Positions 7,332 through 17,125 of a stretch of 64,000 nt of DNA are shown here, piece after piece (within the stretch, counting starts at the first letter, position 1; the number at the start of each line of letters is the position of its first letter). The position numbers were made by a program, and so were the translations under genes. The stretch is from Bacteroidales bacterium (lineage in GTDB: Bacteria; Bacteroidota; Bacteroidia; Bacteroidales; UBA932), in NCBI GenBank assembly GCA_017527415.1, contig JAFXQA010000012.1, positions 1 to 64,000 on the forward strand, in the 5' to 3' direction. The notes under the pieces were generated by a model, which searched no databases, had not been told where the DNA came from, and saw only the letters and a list, made by a program, of their open reading frames with translations.

Positions 7332-9184
7332 AAAAGATAATCCTTCTTGTCTTGCTTCTGGCTGCAGGCCTCTGTGCCCGTGCGGAAGGAGTTTTCGTGG
7401 AATGCGAATCCTTTGCCGAGAAAGGCGGATGGGTACTGGACCAGCAGTTCATGAGTGAGATGGGATCTTCCTATCTGCTTGCCCATGGCATGGGAACGCC
7501 GGTGGCGGATGCATCCACCACCGTGAATATCCCTGCAGAAGGCTTTTACACTGTCTGGGCAAGGACCTACAACTGGACCTCGCCCTGGTCGGAAAAGCCA
7601 GGCCCCGGTAAGTTCCAGATAAAGATAGGCAAGAAGACCCTGAAGCCCGTGCTCGGTTCCACCGGCAAGTGCTGGGAATGGCAGAATGCCGGGCAGATAC
7701 GCCTGAAGGCGGGGCAGACCACCCTTACCCTTCATGACCTAACCGGATTCGAGGGGCGTTGCGATGCCGTATATCTTACATCCGACGGAGATGTACCCCC
7801 GGCGGATATGGAAGCCTGGCGCAGGCAGCAGCTTGGTCTGACCGACTCTCCCGCTGCATCTGCGAAATTCGATTTTGTGGTGGTGGGAGGAGGAATATCC
7901 GGCATGTGTGCTGCTGTGGCTGCGGCTCGCCAGGGCCTGAAAGTGGCCCTCGTGAACGACCGTCCCGTGCTGGGCGGAAACAACAGCGCCGAGATCCGGG
8001 TTCACCTCGGCGGCACTATAGAAGTAGGCCCCTATCCGGCCCTGGGCCGTATGCAGAGGGAATTCGGCCATAGCAAAAAGGGCAATGCCCAGCCCGCAGA
8101 GAACTACGAAGACGGCAAGAAGCAAAGTTGGATAGAATCCGAACCCAACGTCACCCTCTATGCCTCCAACCGCGCGGTCGCCGTCCACAAAGACGGCAGC
8201 AAGATCGCTGCGGTCATCATCCGCAACATAGAGACCTCCGAGGAGATTCTTCTGGAGGCACCTCTGTACGCGGACTGCACAGGCGACGGCACCGTAGGAT
8301 ATCTGGCCGGGGCGGACTACCGCTATGGCCGCGAAGGTAAGGCGGAATTCGGCGAATCTCTGGCTCCGGACGAGCCGGACAACTTCGTGCTGGGTGCCTC
8401 GGTGCAGTGGTATTCCAAGGAGACCGGAAAGAAATGCAAGTTTCCCGTATTCGACTATGGCCTCAATTTCAGCGATGCCAGCGTGCAGAAGGTGACTATG
8501 GGTGAATGGACGTGGGAAACCGGAATGCTGCACGATATGACCACCGAATTCGAATACATCAGGGACTACGGAATGATGGTAATCTACTCCAACTGGAGTT
8601 ACCTCAAGAACAAGCTCGGGATGTACCCCGACCGCGACCTGGACTGGGTGGCATACATTTCCGGCAAGCGCGAATCCCGCCGTCTGATGGGGGACTACAT
8701 CTACAAGCAGGACGACATAGAGAAGGCTGTTTTCCACGAGGATGCCACCTTCGCGACCACCTGGAGCATAGACCTGCATTTCCCCGATCCGGAAATCACC
8801 CCTTACTTCCCGGGCGAGGAATTCAAGACCAGGACGGTGCACAACCGCATCTATCCGGCAGCAGTGCCTTACCGCTGCCTGTATTCCAGAAACGTGGATA
8901 ACCTCTTCATGGCCGGCCGTGACATATCCGTCACCCACGTGGCCCTCGGCACGACCCGCGTCATGCGCACCTGCGGCATGTCAGGTGAGGTGGTTGGTCT
9001 GGCGGCCTCGGTATGCAAGGTCAGGAAGACATTTCCCCGCAATGTATACCGCTATTATTTTGCTGACCTTCAGAAACTTATGAAGAAAGGCGCTGCGGTG
9101 GACGGTCCTCTGCCGGATAACCAGCGCTTCAATGAGCAGAAGCCTCTGAAACAGCCGCGCCTGCTTAATCCTGACGCAAAATGA
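7328..9184 (+). CDS. Secreted FAD-dependent oxidoreductase with N-terminal CBM-like domain
   Basis: 618 residues with an ATGA start/stop overlap with the GH3 gene. The signal peptide ends near 'GLCARAEG'. Residues about 20-150 form a beta-sandwich similar to carbohydrate-binding modules ('VFVECESFAEKGGWVLDQ', 'FYTVWARTYNW', 'LHDLTGFEGRCDAVYL'). From residue about 178 comes an FAD_oxidored (PF12831)-type Rossmann fold: 'VVVGGGISGMCAAVAAARQG' and 'PVLGGNNSAEIRVHLGG', with 'YADCTGDGTVGYLAGADYR' and a C-terminal 'NLFMAGRDISVTHVALGTTR'. Family members occur in many polysaccharide loci, and sugar oxidation is a plausible role. The substrate and electron acceptor are not shown by the sequence. Export of a flavoenzyme is notable. 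Confidence 0.82.
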   Translation: MKKIILLVLLLAAGLCARAEGVFVECESFAEKGGWVLDQQFMSEMGSSYLLAHGMGTPVADASTTVNIPAEGFYTVWARTYNWTSPWSEKPGPGKFQIKIGKKTLKPVLGSTGKCWEWQNAGQIRLKAGQTTLTLHDLTGFEGRCDAVYLTSDGDVPPADMEAWRRQQLGLTDSPAASAKFDFVVVGGGISGMCAAVAAARQGLKVALVNDRPVLGGNNSAEIRVHLGGTIEVGPYPALGRMQREFGHSKKGNAQPAENYEDGKKQSWIESEPNVTLYASNRAVAVHKDGSKIAAVIIRNIETSEEILLEAPLYADCTGDGTVGYLAGADYRYGREGKAEFGESLAPDEPDNFVLGASVQWYSKETGKKCKFPVFDYGLNFSDASVQKVTMGEWTWETGMLHDMTTEFEYIRDYGMMVIYSNWSYLKNKLGMYPDRDLDWVAYISGKRESRRLMGDYIYKQDDIEKAVFHEDATFATTWSIDLHFPDPEITPYFPGEEFKTRTVHNRIYPAAVPYRCLYSRNVDNLFMAGRDISVTHVALGTTRVMRTCGMSGEVVGLAASVCKVRKTFPRNVYRYYFADLQKLMKKGAAVDGPLPDNQRFNEQKPLKQPRLLNPDAK

Positions 9185-11229
9185 GAAAGATACTACTAAG
9201 TCTGATACTCTCCACCCTGTGCTTGTCCGCTTTCGCCCAGGCGGAAAAGTGTTATGCCAGTATGGAGGGAGATACCCTCCGGCTCGGCAATTCTTTGATA
9301 GAGCGGAGCTTCCTCTGGAACGACGGAGCGTTGGAAACCCTGAGCCTGAGCAGTAAAGACGATGCTTTCGTGCTGAAAACCAAGGGTTTGCGCCCGGACT
9401 TCAGGATGGGAAGGGGTGACGTGACGGATGCCCGGATGGAGCAGACCCGCGTCCCTGCCACAGGAAGGCATCCGGCTTATCTGCTTGTGAGCGTGCAATA
9501 TACTCAGGGCGAACTTGAAGTAAGGCGCGAGTACCGACTCTTCGAGGGCGTGCCTGCGATAGGATGCGACACCTGGGTCCGAGGCAGTTTCCGTGGCATT
9601 CTTGAGGGTGGCCGTGTAAACGCCGCCGATCATAAGAATATCGAGTCTTCCGCCGACATGGTATCAAAGGCCGTTTCCGGTACCGTTCTTGACCAGCTCA
9701 GCTTTCCGGGTGCGCACTGGCACGGGAAGGCGGTGCGCTTCAGGGACGTGACCGACTGGAACAACAACCTCGTGCAGGAGGAGGATTTCATCGCCTATCG
9801 CAAGCTTAGCTACAAGGGTAACCTTCTTTTCGTGCGGGACGGCATCTCCGGCAATGGCTTCTTCTTCTTGAAGGAGGCGCCCTGCTCCGATGTGCAGCTG
9901 GGCAACCCCTCCAGTGATTTCACCGCAGACTTCGGCCGTTTCCAGGTAACTGGTGCAGGCATCCTTCCGGAGGATATAAAGAAGGATGAGTGGACTCGCC
10001 TCTACGGCTGCGTTACCGGAGTATTCGGCCCGGGAGAACTGGCAGCGCTGAGCGCGGTGAGGGCCTGGCAGAAGACATACCGCCTCCATCTGGATGTTGT
10101 TATGATGAATACATGGGGCGACCGCAGCCAGGATTCCAAGGTGAACGAGGAATTCTGCCTGAGTGAACTGGAACTGGCCTCCCGACTCGGAATCGCCGTT
10201 TTCCAGATCGATGACGGATGGCAGAGCGGCAAGAGCCCTAATTCCAAGGTAGCAAAGGGTTCGTTCCGGAACATCTGGGACAACCCCGATTACTGGACTC
10301 CGGATCCGGTCAAGTATCCCCGCGGGCTGGACCCTGTGGTGGACCGTGCGAGAGCACTCAGGATGGAGGTTGGCCTCTGGTATAATCCAAGCGTGCAGAA
10401 CGACTTCGCCGATTGGGAGAAGGACGCCGAGGCGATCATCGGCCTCTGGAAAAAATACGGCATACGCATATTCAAGATAGATGGGCTCCAGATACCCACG
10501 AAGCAGGCAGAGAATAATCTCAGACGCCTTTTCGACAGGGTTCGTGAAGCTACGGACGATGCCGTTGTTTTCAATCTGGATGCAACTGCCGGACGCCGTG
10601 CCGGATACCACTATTTCGGGGAGTACGGCAACATTTTCCTTGAAAACCGCTATACGGACTGGGGAAATTACTACCCCTACCATACCCTGCGCAATCTATG
10701 GATGCTGAGCCGTTATGTGCCGGCTGAGAAGATCCAGACGGAGTTCCTGAATCCCTGGCGCAATGCTGACAAGTATGCGGAAGGGGATCCTTTCGCTCCG
10801 GCGAACTACGACTTCGGATACCTGGCCGCAATCTCCTTTGCTGGCCAGCCCCTGGCGTGGATGGAGGCATCCAACCTGCCGGAAGAAGCTTTCGCCACTG
10901 GTGACTTGATCCGCGCATACCGTGAAATATCCCCCGAATTCCATTCCGGCATCATCCTCCCTATCGGGGAGGAACCATCCGGCCGCTCCTGGACTGGATT
11001 CCAGAGCATTATAAGTCCCAACGAAGGCTATCTCCTGATATATCGTGAGGATAATCCTGCCAAAAAGGCAAGAATCCGCACCTGGCTCCCGGAAGGACGT
11101 CGCGTTCGCCTCGTGCCGGTGCTTGGAAGTGGCCGCAGCATCCGTTCCAAGGTAGGTGCCGATGGATGTATCTGCTTGAAAATCAGAGAGAAGAATTCAA
11201 GTAAATTGTATAAATACCTGATAAAATGA
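9181..11229 (+). CDS. GH36/clan-D alpha-galactosidase-like glycosidase
   Basis: 682 residues. A signal peptide ends near 'LSAFAQAEK'. An N-terminal beta-supersandwich (to about residue 290) precedes a TIM barrel. 'FQIDDGWQSGKS' near residue 342 is the usual clan-D substrate motif. 'IFKIDGLQ' near 431 aligns with the GH36 nucleophile segment (KxDxN-like). 'LENRYTDWGNYYPY' near 488 is a good place for the acid/base aspartate. The nucleophile motif lacks the canonical KWD, so it may belong to a divergent subgroup. Expected activity is removal of terminal alpha-galactose or a related sugar. It has ATGA overlaps at both ends, so translation is likely coupled with the oxidoreductase and esterase-like genes. 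Confidence 0.78.
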   Translation: MRKILLSLILSTLCLSAFAQAEKCYASMEGDTLRLGNSLIERSFLWNDGALETLSLSSKDDAFVLKTKGLRPDFRMGRGDVTDARMEQTRVPATGRHPAYLLVSVQYTQGELEVRREYRLFEGVPAIGCDTWVRGSFRGILEGGRVNAADHKNIESSADMVSKAVSGTVLDQLSFPGAHWHGKAVRFRDVTDWNNNLVQEEDFIAYRKLSYKGNLLFVRDGISGNGFFFLKEAPCSDVQLGNPSSDFTADFGRFQVTGAGILPEDIKKDEWTRLYGCVTGVFGPGELAALSAVRAWQKTYRLHLDVVMMNTWGDRSQDSKVNEEFCLSELELASRLGIAVFQIDDGWQSGKSPNSKVAKGSFRNIWDNPDYWTPDPVKYPRGLDPVVDRARALRMEVGLWYNPSVQNDFADWEKDAEAIIGLWKKYGIRIFKIDGLQIPTKQAENNLRRLFDRVREATDDAVVFNLDATAGRRAGYHYFGEYGNIFLENRYTDWGNYYPYHTLRNLWMLSRYVPAEKIQTEFLNPWRNADKYAEGDPFAPANYDFGYLAAISFAGQPLAWMEASNLPEEAFATGDLIRAYREISPEFHSGIILPIGEEPSGRSWTGFQSIISPNEGYLLIYREDNPAKKARIRTWLPEGRRVRLVPVLGSGRSIRSKVGADGCICLKIREKNSSKLYKYLIK

Positions 11230-13265
11230 AAAAATTGATTTTGAAAAGAATCTTCATTTTAGGCCTTCTGGTCTTTGCATTCAGTTGTCAACCCGAAACT
11301 CCGGTAGTTGAGGGCAAGGTGACTTTGGGACAGGGTGTCCAGGCAACCGGAATCGCATTGGAAAGTACGGTTTCCACAGCAACATTCACCATTTCCGCCA
11401 CCAAGGCATGGACGGCATCCGCATCCGTGAACTGGCTTAGTGTCAAGCCTGAAAGCGGAGAGGCCGGCAATGATATCTCCCTTACAGTGACCGTGCAGGC
11501 AAATGAAACCGGCGACAGCCGTACTGCCGATATCACCATCACTTGCGAAAAGTCTACTGCCACCGTGCCGGTGACCCAGCTCCAGAACAATGTAATGGTG
11601 CTGGAGAATCAGACTTTCAGCGTGGCTGCAGCGGGTGAGACCATCACCCTGCCCGTCAGGACCAACGTAACGGTAACCCCGTCGTCCGACGTCGCGTGGA
11701 TAACCGTTGCCCAGACCAAGGCTGTGGAAGAACATTCCTTCTCCATCACTGTGTCCGCAAACGAGGCATATGAAGAGCGTGAAGGGCACGTGACATTCGC
11801 TTCCGCCGCTGGAAACGCCGTCATTACGATTAAGCAGGAAGCGGCGGAAGAACCCTCAGACGGCATCATCCGTATTCTTGCCATCGGAAACAGCTTCTCG
11901 CAGGATGCAGTGGAGCAATACCTCTGGAACCTGTTCAATGCCGCAGGTAAAAAGGTTATCATCGGCGATCTGTACATTGGGGGATGCTCGCTGGAGACCC
12001 ATTACAACAATTCCCAGTCTGATGCTGCAGACTATTATTACCGTAAGATAGTGGACGGCGAAAAAACCGAAACCAGATCCAGTCTTGCCGCCGGTCTCGA
12101 GGATGAGAAGTGGGATTACGTGAGTTTTCAGCAGGTCAGCGGATTGTCCGGACAGGCGGAGACTTATGAGCCTTATCTGGGCAACCTTATCACCTATGTG
12201 AAGGGAAAGGTTGGCGAAAAAGCCACTCTCCTTCTCCATCAGACCTGGGCTTATGCTACCACGTCCGACCATTCTGACTTCTCCAAGTACGACAAGAACC
12301 AGATGACAATGTATAATGCCATCATGAGTGCCGGACAGACGGCTATGGCTGCACATTCCGAGCTTAAGGCCGTGGTTCCTTGCGGAACTGCAATCCAGAA
12401 CGGACGCACCACCTGGCTCGGCGACACTTTCAACCGTGACGGCTATCATCTTGAGGTTACCTACGGCCGCTTCACTGCTGCCTGCACCTGGTACGAGACC
12501 ATTTCGGGAGAATCTGTGCTGAATACTACCTGGCATCACGAGAACATCGATGACACCCTTGCCGAGATTTGCCGTGCAGCCGCACATGCGGCTTGCGCAA
12601 AGCCTTGGGAAGTGTCCGAACTCACCGACTATAAGACTCCCACCACCCAGGACCCCGACTTCACCGTTCCCGTACAGATCGACTTTGGAGCCGGCACAAC
12701 TGCAACCCCTGCAGGCTGGAGCCGGGTGCCCGTCTATTCAACCACGGATCCTGTCTTCCTCAAGAACGCCGAAGATAAATATGCAAGCATCAGCATTACC
12801 GGATTGACCGGCTTCACCGCCAACTATAATGGGGTGGGCGGCGAAGTAGATCAGGAACTCACCATCAACGGAGTCAATTATCCTAAAGGTGTCTGGTATG
12901 ATGGCATTATGATCGGTGGCACCAAGAATCAGGGTGATGTAGGTCCTGCGGTCGTTACCATCTCCGGATTCGATCCTTCCCTCACATACGACCTTACCAT
13001 CATTGCGGTTCGCTGGAACGGAAGTGCTGCCGCACGTATAAGCGAGTACAAGGTAATAGGCAAGACGGAATCCGAAGCCAAGAGTATCAATACCGGTCTT
13101 AAGAATATAACCGCCACCGATGGCAACTTCGATGGCTTTGGCGTCAGTTTCACCGGAGTGGCTCCCGCCTCGGATGGCACCATCAAGGTATCCATCATAG
13201 GCAAAGATACCACTCTTGCTGCTGATGGACATATCAACGCACTTACCATTAAAAAAGTTCAATGA
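11226..13265 (+). CDS. BACON-DUF4886 SGNH-like esterase lipoprotein with C-terminal binding domain
   Basis: 679 residues. Lipobox 'FAFSCQPE' (Cys about 20). Two BACON-type repeats follow ('WTASASVNWLSVKPESGEAGNDISLTV' family pattern, then 'SSDVAWITVAQTKAVEEHSFSITV'), about residues 35-205. A DUF4886 domain starts at 'RILAIGNSFSQDAVEQYL' near 217; GNSFS offers an SGNH-type serine and 'NRDGYHL' near 402 the Asp-x-x-His pair. It is most simply read as a carbohydrate deacetylase or esterase. From 'VQIDFGAGTTATPAGW' the C-terminal roughly 190 residues form the domain shared with the lipoprotein at 1489-3129. It is coupled to both neighbours by 4-nt overlaps. Enzymatic activity is inferred. Confidence 0.75.
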   Translation: MKKLILKRIFILGLLVFAFSCQPETPVVEGKVTLGQGVQATGIALESTVSTATFTISATKAWTASASVNWLSVKPESGEAGNDISLTVTVQANETGDSRTADITITCEKSTATVPVTQLQNNVMVLENQTFSVAAAGETITLPVRTNVTVTPSSDVAWITVAQTKAVEEHSFSITVSANEAYEEREGHVTFASAAGNAVITIKQEAAEEPSDGIIRILAIGNSFSQDAVEQYLWNLFNAAGKKVIIGDLYIGGCSLETHYNNSQSDAADYYYRKIVDGEKTETRSSLAAGLEDEKWDYVSFQQVSGLSGQAETYEPYLGNLITYVKGKVGEKATLLLHQTWAYATTSDHSDFSKYDKNQMTMYNAIMSAGQTAMAAHSELKAVVPCGTAIQNGRTTWLGDTFNRDGYHLEVTYGRFTAACTWYETISGESVLNTTWHHENIDDTLAEICRAAAHAACAKPWEVSELTDYKTPTTQDPDFTVPVQIDFGAGTTATPAGWSRVPVYSTTDPVFLKNAEDKYASISITGLTGFTANYNGVGGEVDQELTINGVNYPKGVWYDGIMIGGTKNQGDVGPAVVTISGFDPSLTYDLTIIAVRWNGSAAARISEYKVIGKTESEAKSINTGLKNITATDGNFDGFGVSFTGVAPASDGTIKVSIIGKDTTLAADGHINALTIKKVQ

Positions 13266-16200
13266 TAACAAGCCTTATCATAGCTCTTACAGTGTTCCTG
13301 CTCCCCAACCCTTATGGAAGGGAGCAGGTATCTCTTGACGGCAAATGGTCCGCTATCGTCGATCAGTACGAAGTGGGTGCCGGAAAGAAACTCTGGCTCG
13401 ACCGCGAGCCTGTGGACAAGACAGAATTCCTTGAATATTCCTGGAAAGGGGGCATGACGCTGGATGTCCCCGGGGACTGGAACCATCAGGAGCCCGGTCT
13501 CTGGTGGTATGAAGGAACAGTCTGGTATTCAAGGCATTTCCAGGCGGTAAGGGAGGAAGGAAAAAGGCGTATATTATACTTCGCTGGAGTGAGTCTCCGT
13601 TGCGAGGTCTGGCTGAACGGCACCAAGGTGGCAAGTCACGAAGGATCCTTCACTCCTTTCCAGGCAGACGTTACGGATGTCCTGAAGGATGGCGATAATT
13701 TCCTCGCCGTGCGCGTGAACAACAACCGCCGTGCGGATGCAATCCCCGCCATGTCTTTCGACTGGTGGAACTATGGCGGCATAACCCGCGAGGTAATGCT
13801 GTTGAGCGTGCCGGAGAGGCATATATCAGATTATTTCGTGAGGCTGGAGCCAGGCGCTTCCGACCGCATCCGCGTGGATGTAAAACTCTCCGAACCGGTT
13901 GCAGAAGAGGTTCGTTTCGAGATTCCGGAGCTTAAACTTAAAGGAAAATTGCAGACGGGCTCCGACGGCAGCGCCAGCGCGGTATTCAAGGCCCGTAAGC
14001 TGAAGCTATGGGCGCCCTTGTCCCCGAAACTCTATGATGTCAGGATTGCCACCGCGGAGGATGCCGTGAGCGACAGGATAGGTTTCCGCCAGATTGAGGT
14101 GGAAGGCACCGGCATACTCGTGAACGGGGAGAAGACCTTCCTCAAGAGCATCTCCTTCCACGAAGAAATCCCTATGGAAAAGCGCAGGGCCGTTTCCGAG
14201 GATGATGCGCATGTGCTGGTGGATGCCGCACTGGAACTGGGCTGCAACACCATCCGCCTGGCCCACTATCCGCAGAGCGAGCATATAGTCCGCTATGCTG
14301 AGGAGAAAGGCCTGCTGATCTGGGAAGAAATCCCCCTTTGGCAGGGCATAGATTTCTCGAATGAGGATACCTACCGCAAGGCAGAGACCTATCTTTGGGA
14401 GATGATTGCCCGGGACCGCAACCGCTGCGCCATAGGCTTCTGGAGTATCTCCAACGAGACAAAACCTGCACCTGCGCGTGATGCCTTCCTGAGCCGCCTT
14501 CTCAAGTACGGCCGTTCGCTGGACGGCTCCCGTCTCTTTGCATCCGCTTTCGATGTGGCTTATTACATCCCCGCGGCCGACGAGTTCCAAATGAAGGACG
14601 GCTTTGCAGGCGAGCTGGATGTGATAGGCATCAACAAATACATGGGCTGGTATGCCAAATGGCCCAAACCCGCCGCAGAAATCAAGTGGAATGTGTTTAC
14701 GGACAAGCCGCTTATAATCAGCGAGTTCGGATGCGAAGCCCTGGCTGGACGCAAGGGGCGGGCCGATGAAGCCGGCTCATGGAGCGAAGACTATCAGGCC
14801 GCCCTCTACCGGGACAATCTGACCATGTTCCGCAACATCCCCAATCTGGCCGGCGTCTCGCCCTGGGTGCTCTTCGATTTCCTGAGCCCATATCGCCAGC
14901 ATCCGGTCAATCAGTCATCATTCAACCGCAAGGGCCTTCTTTCGGACAAGGGAGTAAAGAAACAGGCTTGGCACATCATGCACGAGTACTACTGCGGTGC
15001 CGTGGCTTCCTACCGCGATGCCTCTGCCCCTGTGGATGCCCGCGTGGAGGATCTGTTGTCGCAGATGACCCTTCACGAGAAGGTGATGCAGCTGAATCAG
15101 TACACTCTTGGCCGAAACGATAATGTGAACAACATAGGCGAGGCTGTTAAGAATATCCCTGCTGAAATCGGCTCCCTCATTTATTTCGACACCGATCCTG
15201 AACTTCGCAACGCCATGCAGAAACGGGCGGTGGAGCAGTCCCGCCTGGGAATTCCCATCCTTTTCGGCTACGACGATATCCACGGTTTCAAGACACTTTA
15301 CCAGATTTCTCTGGGCCAGGCCTGTTCCTGGAATCCGGAACTGGTGGAAAAGATGTGTGCACATTCGGCCCGCGAAGCCCGCAGGAGCGGTGTGGACTGG
15401 ACCTTCTCACCCATGATTGATGTCGCCCGCGATCCCCGCTGGGGCCGCGTGGCGGAAGGGTACGGTGAGGACCCTTATGTGAACGGTGTATTCGGAGCCG
15501 CCACCGTGCGCGGCTATCAGGGGGCCGGACTCACATCGCAGGATGCCGTAGCTTCCTGTCTCAAGCATTTCGTCGGCTATGGCGCCTCGGAGGCCGGCCG
15601 CGATTATGTGTATACCGAAATTTCGCGTCCCACACTCTGGAACGTGTACCTTTATCCTTATAAAATGGGTGTGGATGCGGGAGCGGTGTCGCTCATGAGT
15701 TCGTTCAACGACATAAGCGGCGTGCCCGGCTCGGCAAATCACTATACCATGACCGGGGTCCTGCGGGACCGCTGGGGCTTCGACGGGCTTGTTGTCTCCG
15801 ATTGGGATGCGGTGAAACAGCTTATCAATCAGGGATATAGCGCCGACCTGAAGGAGGCTTCCGCAGCCGCCCTGACCGCTGGCGTGGATATCGATATGAT
15901 GTCCCACGGATACGACAGATACCTGGAGGAACTGGTAGGAGAGGGGAAGGTTCCCGAGAGTGTGGTGGACGAGGCCGTACGCCGCGTGCTGCGGGTGAAG
16001 TTCCGCCTTGGCCTCTTCGAGAACCCTTACACCCCCGAATCTGCTCCCGAGGAGCGATTCTTCCTTCCAGAGGCCATGCAGACCGCATCCGAACTGGCGG
16101 CTGAATCGATGGTGCTGCTGAAGAATGACGGCATCCTGCCCCTGAAGGGGGTGAAGAAACTGGCTGTCATCGGCCCTCTGGCCAAGAACGGCAGCGACCT

Positions 16201-17125
16201 GCGCGGAAACTGGCGCGGACATTCCGAAGCTGATGAGGTAGAGGTTTTCTTCGATGCGATCGTTCGGGAGTTCCCGGATGCCGAGGTGCGTTATGCTGAA
16301 GGTTGCGAAGTTGAGGGGAAAAAGGCTGACAATATCAACGATATCGTGGAACTGGCCAAATGGGCGGATGCCGTGGTGTTGTGCCTGGGCGAAAAACTGA
16401 ACTGGAGCGGGGAGAACACCTCCCGCACCTCCATCGCCCTGCCAAATGGCCAGCAGGCATTGTTAAGCATGGTCAGTATGGCCGGTAAGCCGGTGGTGGT
16501 CACGCTCACAAACGGCCGCCCGCTGGAACTCTGCCACATCGTACCCTTCGCAAAAGCTATCGTGGAAACCTGGCAACCGGGCTGCAACGGTGCATCCGCC
16601 CTTGCGGGAATACTGAGCGGACGCATCAATCCTTCCGGAAAACTAGCCATAACCTTCCCTTATGTGACAGGGCAGATACCTATCTATTATAACCGTCACA
16701 AATCCGGCCGCAGGGGCACCCAAGGCATCTATAAGGACGGAATGCCAACCGAGCCCCTATATTCCTTCGGGCACGGCCTGAGCTATACCACCTTCGAATA
16801 CGGCGAGCCCGTGGTGGTCGGGACTGCATCCCTGGATGCACCGTTCACCGTTGAGGTGGAGGTCAGTAATACCGGCGGCGTGGACGGGAAGGAAGCTGTG
16901 CTATGGTTTATAAGCGATCCTTATTGTTCCGTGGTCACAAGGCCCGAAAAGGAACTCAAGTTCTTCGAGAAACGCCTGATACGCACCGGCACCACCGAGA
17001 TCTTCCGCTTCGAAGTGGATCCCGCACGGGACCTTGGTTATCTGGACGGTGACGGGAAGTATTTCGTCGAGCCCGGAGAATATCATATCCTTGTAGGTGA
17101 CAAAGATCTTAAGCTGAACCTGTAA
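13262..17125 (+). CDS. GH2-GH3 fusion: two glycosidases in one polypeptide
   Basis: 1287 residues, uninterrupted. Residues about 1-585 are a GH2 enzyme of beta-glucuronidase/galactosidase type. They carry sugar-binding 'VSLDGKWSAIVD' and 'GVSLRCEVWLNGTKVASHEG', 'GCNTIRLAHYPQSE', acid/base 'WSISNETKP' near 396, and nucleophile 'IISEFGCEAL' near 486. From residue 591 ('VDARVEDLLSQMTLHEKV') a complete BglX-like GH3 follows: 'GYDDIHGFKT', 'DVARDPRWGRVAEGYGED', nucleophile 'VVSDWDAV' near 845, acid/base 'SGENTSRTSIALP' near 1049, and an FnIII tail. Both active sites look intact, so sequential removal of two different sugars is possible. A short hydrophobic N-terminus suggests export. The start overlaps the previous stop by ATGA. 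Confidence 0.88.
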   Translation: MITSLIIALTVFLLPNPYGREQVSLDGKWSAIVDQYEVGAGKKLWLDREPVDKTEFLEYSWKGGMTLDVPGDWNHQEPGLWWYEGTVWYSRHFQAVREEGKRRILYFAGVSLRCEVWLNGTKVASHEGSFTPFQADVTDVLKDGDNFLAVRVNNNRRADAIPAMSFDWWNYGGITREVMLLSVPERHISDYFVRLEPGASDRIRVDVKLSEPVAEEVRFEIPELKLKGKLQTGSDGSASAVFKARKLKLWAPLSPKLYDVRIATAEDAVSDRIGFRQIEVEGTGILVNGEKTFLKSISFHEEIPMEKRRAVSEDDAHVLVDAALELGCNTIRLAHYPQSEHIVRYAEEKGLLIWEEIPLWQGIDFSNEDTYRKAETYLWEMIARDRNRCAIGFWSISNETKPAPARDAFLSRLLKYGRSLDGSRLFASAFDVAYYIPAADEFQMKDGFAGELDVIGINKYMGWYAKWPKPAAEIKWNVFTDKPLIISEFGCEALAGRKGRADEAGSWSEDYQAALYRDNLTMFRNIPNLAGVSPWVLFDFLSPYRQHPVNQSSFNRKGLLSDKGVKKQAWHIMHEYYCGAVASYRDASAPVDARVEDLLSQMTLHEKVMQLNQYTLGRNDNVNNIGEAVKNIPAEIGSLIYFDTDPELRNAMQKRAVEQSRLGIPILFGYDDIHGFKTLYQISLGQACSWNPELVEKMCAHSAREARRSGVDWTFSPMIDVARDPRWGRVAEGYGEDPYVNGVFGAATVRGYQGAGLTSQDAVASCLKHFVGYGASEAGRDYVYTEISRPTLWNVYLYPYKMGVDAGAVSLMSSFNDISGVPGSANHYTMTGVLRDRWGFDGLVVSDWDAVKQLINQGYSADLKEASAAALTAGVDIDMMSHGYDRYLEELVGEGKVPESVVDEAVRRVLRVKFRLGLFENPYTPESAPEERFFLPEAMQTASELAAESMVLLKNDGILPLKGVKKLAVIGPLAKNGSDLRGNWRGHSEADEVEVFFDAIVREFPDAEVRYAEGCEVEGKKADNINDIVELAKWADAVVLCLGEKLNWSGENTSRTSIALPNGQQALLSMVSMAGKPVVVTLTNGRPLELCHIVPFAKAIVETWQPGCNGASALAGILSGRINPSGKLAITFPYVTGQIPIYYNRHKSGRRGTQGIYKDGMPTEPLYSFGHGLSYTTFEYGEPVVVGTASLDAPFTVEVEVSNTGGVDGKEAVLWFISDPYCSVVTRPEKELKFFEKRLIRTGTTEIFRFEVDPARDLGYLDGDGKYFVEPGEYHILVGDKDLKLNL

